Source of the DNA: Mnemiopsis leidyi
Lineage: Eukaryota > Ctenophora > Tentaculata > Lobata > Bolinopsidae
Assembly (NCBI GenBank): GCA_000226015.1
Contig: JH153885.1
Span: 68,817-131,423, forward strand
Reading direction: 5' to 3'
DNA: 62,607 nt
The notes below the pieces were generated by a model. The model was not told the origin of the DNA and searched no databases. It saw nothing but the letters and a program-made list of their open reading frames with translations. This document shows, piece by piece, positions 48,201 to 59,276 of this stretch. The first letter of the stretch is position 1; each line of letters opens with the position of its first letter. The translations under genes were made by a program, and so were the position numbers.

Positions 48201-48618
48201 TTCAAACCCCATCTTGCCTCAGGTAGAAAAGTTGAGTAAAGACCACCGCACAGCCCGTAAGAACGCCGAGAAACTCTCAGAAGAACTAGCAAGTCTCCAC
48301 GCAACCACCTTACTCAACTCCACAGACAAAGTCCTGGTCGTTCAGAGACCCACCCCGGACTCCGAGTACAGCCTGACTTTACAACGAGACATGCGAGACG
48401 CCTGTGAAAAGAGACTCCTGTTGCTAACCATGGGAGAACAAGGCGGTGCCCAGTTTGTATTCAGGGGCCCGGTTGATGTGGTAGATAAACTGGGTAAGGG
48501 TCTTGCTCAGAAACTAGGTGGCAAGGGTGGAGGAAGGGACGGCAAATTTCAGGGGAAATTTACTGATTTGGCCATGGTTGAAGATGCTGTGCAGTATCTT
48601 CGGGATAATTTCGAATAG
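42233..48618 (+). CDS. AARSD1: AARSD1-like trans-acting alanyl-tRNA editing protein, 9 exons
   Basis: Exons: 42233-42301, 42826-42971, 43564-43697, 43833-43901, 44164-44245, 47101-47204, 47458-47534, 47665-47820, 48223-48618. Joined length is 1233 nt, 410 aa, essentially the family length. It deacylates mischarged Ser-tRNA(Ala) in the cytosol. Motifs: LEDTIMFAEGGGQP, the zinc-site HxxxH at residues 111-115 (DHMQQHTGQHLL), TVSWNLG, GLPADHTG and CCGTH at 217-221, which completes the metal site. The C-terminal module ends GKFQGKFTD. All introns are GT-AG except intron 3, which starts GC; this is the only donor that restores the conserved TGQHLL. Intron 5 (2855 bp) contains a complete IRE1-like gene and a SINE. 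The exon 8 donor lies in a 79-bp tandem repeat. Confidence 0.92.
43698..43832 (+). other. GC-AG intron of AARSD1
   Basis: The intron begins gcaggg after exon end ...cacacag and finishes ttttcag. The next GT (43709) would bring a TGA after four codons and destroy the invariant HTGQH motif. The GC donor is followed by an otherwise plausible context, as in known GC-AG introns. Confidence 0.8.
44528..44779 (+). mobile_element. tRNA-derived SINE, copy 4, inside AARSD1 intron 5
   Basis: Plus-strand copy: head with gtgtggtggtatct, B box ggttcgattccc, the shared body (gcatttgcctaagcaatcttcttcgg-like) and tail acaaatacaaatac. It lies about 340 bp upstream of the nested IRE1-like gene. Confidence 0.88.
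45120..46622 (+). CDS. Soluble IRE1/RNase L-like protein: kinase plus KEN ribonuclease domain, copy B, nested in AARSD1
   Basis: Intronless, 500 aa. The kinase is complete: LGEGSNGTCVYKG (18-30), VAVKRM with Lys41, Glu57 in helix C, IIHRDLKPQN with Asp139, ITDFGLSLEM with Asp163, GSKGWKPKE and DIFAFGCVAQF. The KEN domain (about 330-455) has LRNMRNIQQHC with the RNase Arg, Asn and His in IRE1 spacing. As in copy A, Ala-Pro-Glu of the activation segment is replaced by x-Lys-Glu, a shared derived change marking the two as paralogs. There is no signal peptide, sensor or membrane part, so it should be cytosolic. The gene sits in intron 5 of AARSD1 on the same strand, with its own AATAAA at 46979. 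A ttgtag just after the ATG could instead be a splice acceptor for an unseen 5' exon. Confidence 0.92.
   Translation: MDVVGCSKKIAIDRDAILGEGSNGTCVYKGTFEKTVSVAVKRMIYIKTTDLSEIKNEVTMLKKLDHPNIIRYKMFDKDKDFLYIVLDLCDASLTDCLKNGKLFPTSSSSVTATKFKIEILKDILNGLRYLHRMDIIHRDLKPQNVLIKRSISAEHGAVAVITDFGLSLEMKEDKTHVTATEAGSKGWKPKEVLGKGRKLFKKSVDIFAFGCVAQFVLSKADGPENYVHPFGKEVCRERNIVKCHRVAYISNPFGSAEKGEISNSEINLLGDIMVSMCINDDPKCRPDVEELLNNPLFWSYTSKLHFVEKIFNDLKDKPESDLVMCLEENWRKYQPTSVDKKIPEAWGYSVFCRKKAGQSKPSTKMLFHGVLRNMRNIQQHCKEAVRRYTEPHKHENSEEETRLQDVLGNGSDEDIGKYYFSRIPSLIPIVYLSIYLHARQSKDFQYFFKNSEMSVKVAEGKVKAGWDTLEKLLITGRTPRPAVPSGSAIRHRSSSFKNNS
46979..46984 (+). terminator. Polyadenylation signal for IRE1-like copy B
   Basis: AATAAA about 360 bases after the stop, still inside the AARSD1 intron and before exon 6 at 47101. 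Cleavage here would also truncate AARSD1 transcripts. Confidence 0.45.
47812..48008 (+). repeat. 79/80-bp tandem repeat copying the exon 8 5' splice site of AARSD1
   Basis: Three copies of gctt(c/a)catg|gtcagttcttcggttttgtctgctaag. The first copy overlaps the exon 8 end at 47820. The second and third lie at about 47891-47900 and 47971-47980. Between copies is a tttctggtatag acceptor-like sequence, so each unit could in principle act as a 19-base cassette exon. Confidence 0.85.
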
Positions 48619-49149
48619 TTTTCTGAAGTATGCGCTATATAGTATGCACTATTAAGGTTCATTCATTATAGGTTATTATTATAGGTCATTATTAAGGTTC
48701 ATTCATTATAGGTTCATTCAGAGCAAGTAGCAACCAAAAACGTAGGGTGCTCAAAAAATCTAACTGTTAGGTAAAGCTTTACGTCATAATTTATTCTTAT
48801 TGGAGGTTTATATTTATTCATTTTCTGATTATATTTTCCTTTATAATCAACTAGAAGTACTGAATATCAAAATGTTATTGTTAGGTTAAGCTTTTCGTCG
48901 TTATTCATTCTTATTGGAGGTTTATATTTATTCTTATGATTTTATTTTCCTTTATCAACTAGAACTACTGAATATTAAAATTTTATTCTGCGTGTCTCCT
49001 CGTCCTATTTGCTGCATTCTGCAAAGTGATCTCTTCAGATTTTCTCGGGAACTAAACATGTTTCGTTCCATGTTCAAGTTACACGATATAATTTACCTTG
49101 ATAAAATTCCACGCATCGTTCATTCAGCATTTCCTGACATGGACAGACA

Positions 49150-49800
49150 GAATTGGGGTGGTGGCAACCACCCCAGAAAAGACACTTAACCCAAATTTGT
49201 GAACCTCGAGACTATTCTCAATCGATTTCTCGTCCAATTTTAGCCTTGGTTCAAAAACAAAGAAAAAAAGAAGGGCCCTTTAAGGCCCTTAAAAAGACCC
49301 AAAAAAGTTTCCAAATCGGGGGACGAATTGGAGTCCAAACGGAAAGAGATAGAGTCATGAAAATTTCAGGTATTGTAGATTTCATCGGGTTGTGTGGCTA
49401 ATGCTTTGTGAAAAATTGAACTGAAGGCCTTTAAAGGCGCTAAAAATAGAAATTTTTAGCTTTGAGCTAGGATAAGTTTAAGACCAGTATTTTGACGTAA
49501 AATTTGACGAGAAAACCGAATTTGATAGTTTTGAATGCGAAAAATGATCTCGTGACCCCTTAATTGATCCCTTATAAGCCCCCAAAATTGAAATTTTTAA
49601 ATTTGAGCTTGAAGCAAAGTTAGACCAGTATATTGACGTAAAATTTGACAAGGAATCCGAATTTGATAGTTTCAAATCCGAAAAATCATCACGTGACCCC
49701 TTGAGTGACCCCTTATTCCTGAGCAAGAAGAAAAGTAAGTCTAGCATTTAGACGTGAAATGACGAAAAATCCGAAAACCGCGTGTCTTTTCTGGCTGGAG
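49150..49800 (-). repeat. Left copy of a dispersed repeat flanking OAT
   Basis: Contains ccaaacggaaagagatagagtcatgaaa and two units with gacgtaaaatttgac(g/a)agg..ccgaatttgatagttt and cacgtgacccctt, ending tcttttctggctggagg. Each motif is present in reverse complement at 53640-54350. Two further units lie at 35770-36160. Confidence 0.8.
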
Positions 49801-50273
49801 GCACGCTTTACGTTTTGCGACTGATAAGATACTGAAATGTTGGTCACGTTGTTGAACCCTGATTAGGAGTACTCTCTGAACTCACACTGTCGTCTTTTTT
49901 ATCATAATCAAATTTTATCCCTGCATAATTCGATTTCAACCTTGCTAGCAACGAAATTGCTTTCATTTCAGTATCTTATAAGATTCCCTAGGAACCCACA
50001 TTCCACAAAACGTCTTCCTGGTTAAGCGAGACAACTGATTACGTGCTGAATATCGCAATTTTAGTCGTGATGTCCCAACCCGAGTAAAGTTCAAGAAGCC
50101 GTACCTTGGGCTATCTTTAAATTTGGTTTATGTCGGTATGCCTGATACAGACGCATCTGTAACCATTGGTTGAGGGTATTTGATGTAAACTCAGTTTTGT
50201 TAACATAGTTTTATTGTAATCTGCAACCTTGTCACTCTAGCGCTTTATTGTCTCCTGTTTAAAATATTATTGT

Positions 50274-50396
50274 CATATATTAACCTCTTCTCTAACTCTA
50301 TAGTCATATAATAACCTCTTCTCTAAATCAATAGTCATATAATTACCTCTTCTCCAAATCAATAGTCATATAATTACCTCTTCTCTAAATCTATAG
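50274..50396 (+). repeat. 31-bp minisatellite upstream of OAT
   Basis: About four units of tcatataat(a/t)acctcttctc(t/c)aaatc(a/t)atag. Each unit holds a short pyrimidine tract ending in AG. Confidence 0.8.
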
Positions 50397-50453
50397 AATT
50401 CGAATTCTTGATAATTTCCAAAACTAGCCGTTAACCTCTCTCTTCTCTCCAGC

Positions 50454-51983
50454 ATGTTGCGAAAGCTACCCCAAGTCCTAGTCCCTACCTGCACCCGAAC
50501 TGGAGGTGCCCTCTCCGCTGCTCCCACTCCCGGACAACAAGCTATCTTCGACAAGGAGTTCAAGTATGGAGCTCACAACTACGGCCCCCTCCCTGTTGCT
50601 CTAGCCAGGGGTAAAGGAGTCAAGGTCTGGGACACAGACGGGAAGCAGTACTTCGACTTCCTTGCCGCGTACTCTGCCGTGAACCAGGGACATTGCCACC
50701 CTCGTATTGTGGAAACTTTGAAGGAACAGAGTGAGACCCTGACTTTAACTTCTCGAGCTTTTTACAACAATGTGCTGGGAGAGTATGAGGAGTATATGAC
50801 GAACCTCTTTGGTTTTGACAAGCTCCTTCCCATGAACACGGGGATTGAGGCGTGTGAAACTGCAGTGAAGCTGGCTAGAAAGTGGGGCTACATGGTCAAG
50901 GGAATCCCTGACAACCAAGCCAAAGTTCTATTTGCGGAAGAAAACTTTTGGGGTCGCTCAATCGCCGCTTGCTCGTCCTCATCAGATCCAACCTGTTACA
51001 CAGGGTTCGGTCCCTTCACTCCAGGGTTCGAACTAGTGCCGTACAACAACCTGGCTGTCTTGGAGGAGAGGTTGGCTGATCCTAATGTGTGTGCCTACAT
51101 GGTGGAACCCATTCAGGGAGAAGCTGGGGTGATCATTCCTGATGATGGGTAAGTTTACTGTCTAGCTTCTAACTTCTTTTAACACTTCTTTACTTATTGC
51201 TTCTACTCGCTTTAGCTTTTTGTATTGAGTTAATGTCTTGAAGTGCAAACCCAAATTTTTTTCTTGTATGACTCTCGATAACAGAACTGTCTGAGGTTCG
51301 GGGTTCAAACTTTACTGTCCCAAGTTTGTTATTACACATTTGAACCACACATTTAAACCACTGAACAATCCCTGATCCCATGTCTCCCCAGATATTTACA
51401 AGGAGTACGAGCTCTATGTGACAAGCACAACGTTCTCTGGATCGCTGACGAGGTCCAGTCTGGTCTAGGCAGGACGGGTAAACGGTCAGCGTGTGAGTGG
51501 GAGGGAGTAAAACCGGACATCATCACCTTGGGTAAAGCTCTTGGGGGTGGTGTGTTCCCCGTCTCAGCAGTCCTTACCTCTGATGAGGTAATGTTGTGTA
51601 TCAAACCCGGGGAGCATGGCAGCACCTTCGGGGGTAACCCTCTGGGGTGTAAGATCGCCATGACAGCCATGGATGTTTTGGAGAACGAGGGACTGTACGA
51701 GAACGCTCAGAAAATGGGGGAAATCCTGCTGGGGGAGCTGAGGAAACTGCCCAAGGACGTAGTGGACGTGGCGAGAGGACGGGGCCTGTTCTGCGGGGTT
51801 GAGATCAAGGAAACGGAATCTTTCAACGCCTGGGAGGTCTGTTTAAAGTTACGGGATGCTGGACTCCTTGCTAAACCTACACACGGCCACATCATCAGGT
51901 TTACTCCTCCCGTTGTGATCAACGAGGTGGAGATGAATCAGTGCACTGAGATCATCTGCAGCACCATCACCAGCTTCCATTGA
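50454..51983 (+). CDS. OAT: Ornithine aminotransferase, mitochondrial (two exons)
   Basis: Exons 50454-51148 and 51392-51983, with a GT-AG intron splitting a Gly codon; 428 aa, the family length. It transfers the delta-amino group of ornithine to 2-oxoglutarate, giving glutamate semialdehyde, with PLP as cofactor. Visible signatures: [50 protein letters not shown](I)[25 protein letters not shown], the PLP-lysine segment TLGKALGGG (Lys about 280) and [15 protein letters not shown]. The N-terminus ([18 protein letters not shown]) is basic and hydroxylated, fitting a mitochondrial presequence. cctctctcttctctccag sits directly before the ATG and looks like a splice acceptor, so a non-coding first exon probably lies upstream. 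Confidence 0.97.
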
Positions 51984-52514
51984 TGTGATGCAGTCTTGGT
52001 AATTATTTTTATCGTCCATATTTTCGAACTTAGTAGGAGAAACCGTGTAATTGTACTTATTGTCAGACTTGCTTATGCTCATGCTGCTTATGTCAGCACT
52101 CAACAACAGCTTGTGTTATGGCTACCAGTGACTGTGAAGCACTTAATTTGCCATTTCTAGTTCAGAATTTTTTTAAATGGACATTTTCAGTCTTACTCTT
52201 ACGTTTCGACGCGGATTTTCTCCTGTTAATCTATGAACGTATTCAATATCATTGTCCTTGCAAAAGAAAAGAATTATAGAATATAGAATAATAATTTTGT
52301 GTATTTGTCTGCTTTTATTATCAAACTAGGATATTATTTATAATTATATCATTTATTTGTAAATTTGAACTTAGTAGTTACTTGAAATTTATAGTTATAT
52401 CAAATATTTGTAAATTTAAACTCAGTAGTCATTTGCAATGATCTTGTTTTTAAGCCGATGAGGTTGTACTTGCAAAAGTGTAAGATTTCGAATTGCATAA
52501 CAGTTACGCTTCAG

Positions 52515-53012
52515 GGGTCGTTCACATATGACGTCATCGCCTAGAGGGGGGAGGGGGTTTCCAAATAATGACGATTGATGACGAGGGGGGAGGGGGTTTT
52601 GGCTAATGATGATGTCATCAAAAATGTTTAGGATTTAAAGGATTTTTTTGAAAATTTTTGATTTTTTTCAAAAATTTTTATGAGAATTTGACAAAATCGG
52701 AAGGAAAATGTTCGAAAAAAATTCTGATTCAAAAATCTGGTGAAATACTGTGGTTTCACTGATTCAGTATAAACAAATTTTAAAAATAACTGCAAATTAA
52801 AAGACCAAAAACAATTTTTTGACATGATGTAGGAGGAGGTTCCGACTGTGATGATGTGATTATGGTTGAATTGATGTGATTATGGTAATTGATGTGATTA
52901 TGGTAATTTACCTCTGACATTTGGGGGGGGGGGTTGTCATGATGACGAATGATGACGGAGGGGGAGGGGGTAAAAATTACCGAAAATTTGCTGACGTCAT
53001 ATGTGAACAACA
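52515..53012. mobile_element. MITE with TTCACATATGACGTCA terminal inverted repeats
   Basis: The left arm at 52521-52536 and the right arm at 52992-53007 are perfect reverse complements. Inside are G-rich tracts (gaggggggaggggg) near both ends and tgatgtgattatgg repeats. No transposase. The arms carry a CRE-like TGACGTCA. Confidence 0.8.
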
Positions 53013-53639
53013 CCTTACGAGGAGGTGATACCAACACCATATTACCATCAACTAAGTCCAAACTAGATAAGTTTGTACAATGGCTTATTAACTACAGTTC
53101 TATTTTCAGAACCAGGACGTTCGGAGGTTTTTAAAAATGTTTAGTTTTATTTCTGTGCAATATATCTATTCTGTGCATTATATTTATTCTGTGCAATATA
53201 TTTTTGTTCGTTAATTTTGGACGAAATATTATCGTTTAAGTTGTATAATTGAATCACTAATACTATTCAGTTTTATGATGAATAGGACTAACAAAGTTGT
53301 CACGTACATCTTGTAGAAAGTGAAACGCAAGATTACCGTAACATTTAAATCATTTTATCAATGATCATGTTTACACTGAAGATTTATTAGTAATAGATCT
53401 ACAAGTAATAGAGCAACAAACCTCTCCATTACATACTTTGTCATACAAGTACATAACAATACTATGTAAACATTAAATTATGAGCTGCTAGATAATATGT
53501 CTAGTTCTACATACTAAAGTGAAAAAATTACCTAATCTTTACCTAACAACCTACAAGTCTGAAATAAATGTACAATACATTTATTTCCGACTTTATTTTA
53601 GCAGCTCATTATTTAATATTCATAGTATTGTACATGTAT

Positions 53640-54350
53640 GACAAATCGTCAAATTTTACATCAAAATGCTGGTCCAACTTTTTTCCTAGCTCAAAGTTGA
53701 AAATTTCCATTTTTCAGCCATATAAGGGGTCACTTAAGCATGCCTCCAGCCAGAAAAGACACGTGGTTTTCAGATTCCTTGTAATTTCAAGCTGAAATTA
53801 CTTTTCATTTTTCGGCTATACGTATAGGTGTGATGATTATTTGGATTTGAAACTATCAAATTCGGATTCCTCGTCAAATTTTACGTCAAAATACTAGTCT
53901 AACCTTTTTCCTAGCTCAAAGTTGAAAATTTTCATTTTTTAGCCTTATAAGGGGTCACGTGATCATTTCTCGGCTCCGGAACTATCAAATTCGGATTCCT
54001 CGTCAAAGTTTACGTCCAAATACTGGTCGAGGTCTTGCTTTTCTTCTAGCTCAAAGTTGAAAAATTTCCATTTTGGGGCCTTAAAGGCCTTCACATCAAC
54101 TTGTCGCATAGCCTAAGCCACAGAACCCGCTAAAATCTACAATACCTGAAATTTTCATGACTCTATCTCTTTCCGTTTGGACTCCAAGTCGTCCCCCGAT
54201 TTGGAGACTTTTTGGGCCTTAAAGAGAGGTCGAAGCGAATTTTAACATAGCCTAGCCCTAAGCCAAAAAACGTGATGAAATCTACCTTGTCTGAAATTTT
54301 CAAGTCTCTATCTCTTACCGTTTGGGCTCCAATCCGTTTGCAAAAAACGT
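53640..54350 (+). repeat. Right copy of the dispersed repeat flanking OAT
   Basis: Three to four units of about 130 bp: ggggtcac(g)tgat..., actatcaaattcggattcctcgtcaaa, ttcctagctcaaagttgaaaa. Then tgactctatctctttccgtttggactcc, the reverse complement of 49.3 kb. Confidence 0.82.
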
Positions 54351-54386
54351 CGATCCGGGGGGAAGGTCGTATCGGTATACCACCAA

Positions 54387-54803
54387 TTAACGGGCGATGC
54401 GCGTCTAGAATTTCTTCAAGTTCAGGCCAGAAATGCGTGAGACTGAGACTGAGAGCGCGTGATGGCCGCGACAGTAGGTTATCAACCTACAAACCACCAA
54501 CCGCACTTCATCATCGTGTTGTGATACTAGGGGGTGGCAACTTTTTCTTCTTTTTTGAACCCGGACTAAAATTTGACGAAAAATCGATTGACGGTTGATA
54601 ACCTTGTCTCACGCTGCGCGCGGCCACGCCGCCGCGCGCTTCGCGCGCGCCGGAGGCTGCCGCTTCGCGGCAGCAGGGCTATGCAACGTGTAGCAATGAT
54701 AACCTACTGTCGCAGTGTCGCGGCCATGGCCATCACGCGCCTTTACCATTTACGCATTTCTGGCCTGGCGACGAAGAAATTTTAGACGCGCATCGCCCGT
54801 TAA
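54387..54803. mobile_element. GC-rich foldback MITE bounded by TTAA
   Basis: Left TTAACGGGCGATGCGCGTCT and the right end (54784-54803) are inverted copies. The inverted match extends about 110 bp on each side (gaatttcttc, ggccagaaatgcgt, gatggccgcgacagtaggtta). Both ends begin at TTAA, the target duplicated by piggyBac-type elements, though TTAA may be part of the repeat. Related copies: 23975, 25236, 55013. Confidence 0.8.
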
Positions 54804-55012
54804 ATCGCTCCCTACATAAACATTTTATTCTTAAGTTAAAAATTTTATTCGCGAGCAGCTGATTTTTGATTCGGCCACAATAAATGATTAGACAAGGTTT
54901 AGTCATAAGCTATAACTGGTTGCCATGCCTTGCGTTGTCTGACTTTGTCCGACCCTCATTTGAAGAATATAATGTATATAATTAATGACGGGAGAGCGCG
55001 CGCTGCTGTACT

Positions 55013-55405
55013 CAACGGGCGATATGCGCGTGCGCGTCTAGAATTTCTTCGACCAGGCCAGAAATCCGTGACAGCGCGTACCGTGATGGCCGCGACAGTA
55101 GGTTATCAACCTACAATGCTGTACTAGCCTGGCCTTAAGGCCCATTTTCAATTTTCAATATTGAAAATGTGACAGCTTCGCTCGCGCTGCCGCGCCGCGG
55201 CAGCAGGTCAGGCAACGTCTAACAAATAACTAGTTAGGTGCATTGTTCACCAAACCAGGTGCTAACGCCGTGGCTGGTGTGTGGTGGCGCTCGCGCCACC
55301 ACACACCAGCAAAGGGCTTTGGTTTGAGCTTGTAGGTTGATAACCTACTGTCGCGGCCATCTGCACGCGCTCTTACCTATTTCTGGCCTGGCAAAGAAAT
55401 CCTAA
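55013..55405. mobile_element. Related GC-rich foldback element
   Basis: The left arm aacgggcgatatgcgcgtgcgcgtc..., gtgatggccgcgacagtaggtt and right arm ggttgataacctactgtcgcggccatc...atttctggcctggcaaagaaat are inverted copies. The far right terminus is degraded. Confidence 0.65.
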
Positions 55406-56999
55406 GTCTACCGTTCTACTTCCAACGAAACGAATGCATTGAGCTGCGAGAGTCGGGTATCATTGCGACAATTTAATATAAGTTTAAGTGTCTTTCACTT
55501 TGTCTCACGTTGTGACCCATTTCGCGGTAGGCGTAGCAGGACTAGTCTAGTTGCTCTAACCGGAGCCCTTTTCCACAACGTAAGCACCTGATTACAGATT
55601 AGGCCTTGACGAGATTATATCCGTCTGCGTGAGTCGGGTTGTACAGCAGCGCGCACCCTCCCGTCGCTTCGAATGAGGGTCGGACAAAGTCAGACAAGAG
55701 TCGGGTATCACCGCGACAAATTAGGCCTAGGAGAAAACGTCCAGAAAAATCAGGTTAAATGAAATGATTGGTGAGGATGCGATAATCGTTTCTTAATGTA
55801 ATTCAATTCATCTTTAATAGCTTATTATCTATTTTGGGAAAACAAAGAAAACTCTGAGTTATAATGTTATCAAATAAGACGGTTATTTATATACACAACT
55901 ACAAGGTCGGGCCTAAGAAGTATTACCGGTAATGAATCGCTAATATCTAAATTGAACACAGCACACGGCTGGATACACAAATGATTTTGTTGATTATTGG
56001 AGCGTGAATTGGAGTTGTTGGTAATGAATGTTATCTAAGCATGACGGCCAATTTAAACATTTAACAAGCTACCTATAATTTTTGATAAAACTTCATCCTC
56101 ACGAGTACTTTGAAATTTCGATCGCACAGTTGAATTCATGATACCAGATACGCTGTAGATTTATATAACAGTAGGAGAAATTAAAAGGTGATGTGATGTA
56201 ATCTTAAAATAGGGACAGTCATTCACGATATTAAGGCACTGTGACTTATGCATCAAATAACAACGAAAATATGATCATGACAAATTTTCTAGCCATGTTG
56301 ATGTATGTCCAACTCCAAATGATATGTTTTGAAAAACGTCATACTGCATGAAGAGCGGGCCAGGATAGTGCAGGATGTAAATTCCAGATTTTATTATGGT
56401 TACCGATTTGCAATAAGCCTCAGCGAAATTGAGCAAGAACTACCAACACCCCTAGTCTTAGTTTCAAATTTCAAATTTGATGATTAAGTAAGTTCCTTAA
56501 TCCAAAATAACCTTTCACGTGACTTCTTGATCCAGGAATTCACACCTAAGTTGGAAATACCCGACATTCCATCATAGTTGTCTATACTGTGAAGTATGAT
56601 TTGCACCTTTTCGTGATTGATTGAAATTAAATGCGATAAAATATGTCAATTACCTCCAAACTCAAATATACAATAAACATAGAAAAAGGTATCGAAACGA
56701 ACTCGTGGCAGAGAATTTGATCGGTAACCAAAACAAATCAGTCTATGTGACTAAGCTTAACCAAAATACCGTCTGGAAAAGCTGCAAAACTGCCGAACTT
56801 CCAGGTCACATCCACTGATATTTAGCGATGACATCTCCGAGATCTTGATTTAATGATCCACATTCAATTGATTTGAAATGTAGCAAAAAACCAACCTAAC
56901 AACCCGATCCTGCAGTTTCGCAGCTTCACCCGGCGTACACCTACAACCTAAAAGTAGATTCACAAGACGAGATATAGATCGTTATTCATTATCTAGATC

Positions 57000-57240
57000 A
57001 GTATCTAGTTTCAGTATATAGACCATTATCTAGTTTCAGATCTAGACCAGTATATAGACCAGCATCTAGATCAGTATCTAGACCAGTATATAGTTTCAGA
57101 TCTAGACCAGTATCTAGACCAGTATCTAGATCAGTATCTAGACCAGTATCTAGACCAGTATCTAGATCAGTATCTAGTTTCAGTATCTAGATCAGTATCT
57201 AGATCAGTATCTAGTTTCAGTATCTAGATAAGTATCAAGT
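57000..57240 (+). repeat. agtatctaga(c/t)c minisatellite
   Basis: About twenty copies of a 12-base unit agtatctagacc/agtatctagatc with occasional gtttc insertions. Palindromic TCTAGA occurs in most units. Confidence 0.9.
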
Positions 57241-59276
57241 CTCGGTTCTGGCGAACCTACCCCATATCTCACCTCCGTTGTGTATACTTACATGAGCAAG
57301 GGAGTGTGAACGAAAGAGACAGAACGGTAACGTAAAGAACAGAACGTCGAAAAAAATATCAGTGAAAATGTGCGACGATTTTTAACAAAATACGGCATGA
57401 AAATTCCAGTACCTCTGTTTTCTTAAGTAACGGAAAAAACTAAGATCGGTTAGGCTGTTACTCCATGCTGCTACCATATCAACGTAACTGCTGCTGGGGG
57501 ATCTGCACTCGTTACTGATTCACAGGCAGTAACTCATCTCATCTCAGCTGATATCTGCAGACCGAGCCTTCCTACCTAACCAAGCCTTCCTACCTAACTA
57601 ACTAAGGCTAAGACCAGGAAGCAGCACGGAGTAAGCTTAAGCTGTGACTATCACTAAACTGCTAGCATAATCGTGGAAAAATTAAATCAGGGCATGCCTC
57701 CACAGGACGTGGGAGTGAAACTTTACAATAAATATATCTTTCTTTAAACAAACTATCCCTCGTACAGCAGCGCCAATTAACATCAAACCTCCACAGCAGC
57801 GCCCTATCATATATTGAGAAAATTATACGAATATCAAAGTCCCACATAGTATCATATCTTTATTATATGTTCTATTTTCCCGTGAAAAAAAAACAATCAC
57901 TTGAATCATCACGAAGATTATTGGGTGTAGTTTCACAAGGCGGACATAACGCCACAAATGGAAATTTACCAACACAAGTCAAACAAACAAAGGGATTTGG
58001 ATTTCTCCGCTTTTTCCACTTATAGGACCGGAAGCTTACAAGTGCTGTGTTAAATAAGCCTAGAAGAACCAGAATTAGAATTATTTCATTTCTATCGATG
58101 TAACATCTTTGAATCAATCAGTTCATCTTTCACTTGAACAACGGTTTTAAATTATGAGTAATTGGGAGGCTGCGGAGGAGTGTTGGTTTGACTTGGTCGG
58201 TGGAAACTTTCACTTTAACATAAACCAAATGAACCTTTTCAACATAACACAAATAACCACTACAACTACGCATAGTACGAAGCAGCAACAGTATGCTTAC
58301 TGACTAGTACTACCTCTACTGCTAACACTGCACACTATTATTAAGCTTCATCGTTAAACACACACATTATTTTATAGTTCAAACTAAGCTACTTGGAAAT
58401 GACAACATCGATAATGATGCGCAGCGGTCGAGCTTCAGAAATGTTTTCTAGCATGCCCAAACAACACACTTAAAGTTAAGTAAACATAACCCCTCATTCT
58501 CATGCAAAAAAACCTCAATTTAGCCGGCCTCGAAAACTCACCAGAATATTTAAACATAATAATGGAACTTAAAGTAATTTACATGTATAAGATGCCCCTG
58601 TTAAATTGGATGTTCATTGTTCATGTCATCATTTCCGCGGGATTAAACCGCTGTTAGCGCTCTACAATTCAAAGTAAAAAGTAAACCCTGAGCGTGATTA
58701 AGATTTTCGTGTGAATTAAAAACAAATTTTGAAAATTATAAAATCAACGATAAATATAATAACCCGACACCGCGAACTTTTTATACTAATTAATCAATTA
58801 ATTAATTAACTAATTAATCAATACGTCCAATACATAATTTTGTAACATACACATATCATATTATGCATATTTATATATTTGACACGACATACACACAACA
58901 TAGATTATTATATATGGTATTTATAAGTAAATATATATAATAGTATAAGCTACCCCGTCAAGATACATAAAGTATAACTTTGTACAATAAACCAAAACAT
59001 TATTATATCAAATAGAGACCGGACCCATTATGCTACCATACATAACACATACACTTTAGTTGAGCTATTGATCAATGTACATAGTACTGAGTGAAGCCAA
59101 GCCACAATAACATGGCACGATAGTAATATACACGGCACTCAACGTCCGATTAGACCGTCAGTACATTTCAACGTAGTGCAAAGCACTCAGGAAACAATAA
59201 ATACCCAATCCTGGTTAAATTCAACCCTTGACAATTTCTTCAGTCATTAGATGGTGACACCCGTTCGGTTTGTTAT
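57241..59276. other. Stretch downstream of the qRRM gene, no supported gene
   Basis: AT-rich, including a ttaattaatcaattaatt-type run at 58785-58822. Part may be 3' exons or 3' UTR of the minus-strand RNA-binding protein gene. A minus-strand open stretch at 57872-58117 is discussed among rejected items. Confidence 0.45.

Larger units (their letters stand above)
48619..50453. other. Intergenic stretch between AARSD1 and OAT: tandem and inverted repeats
   Basis: 48650-48720 has ttcattcattataggtt repeats. 48750-48990 is a 120-bp tandem duplication (taagcttt(t/a)cgtc ... ggaggtttatattta). 49150-49800 is the inverted partner of 53640-54350. 50270-50396 is a 31-bp minisatellite just before OAT. 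No gene supported. Confidence 0.65.
51984..57000. other. Intergenic stretch right of OAT: MITEs and repeats
   Basis: No gene supported. It holds the TIR element 52515-53012, the dispersed repeat 53640-54350 and foldback elements 54387-54803 and 55013-55405. The rest, 55.4-57.0 kb, is AT-rich with fragments (ccgt...aacgaaacgag, gagtcgggta) that also occur near 23.0 and 24.4 kb. Confidence 0.6.

Noticed and set aside
57872-58117. Minus-strand open stretch with a hydrophobic helix and CLTC...CPPC pairs
   Set aside because: Attractive composition, but no ATG near its start and no convincing splice acceptor; single weak candidate without a neighbouring exon.
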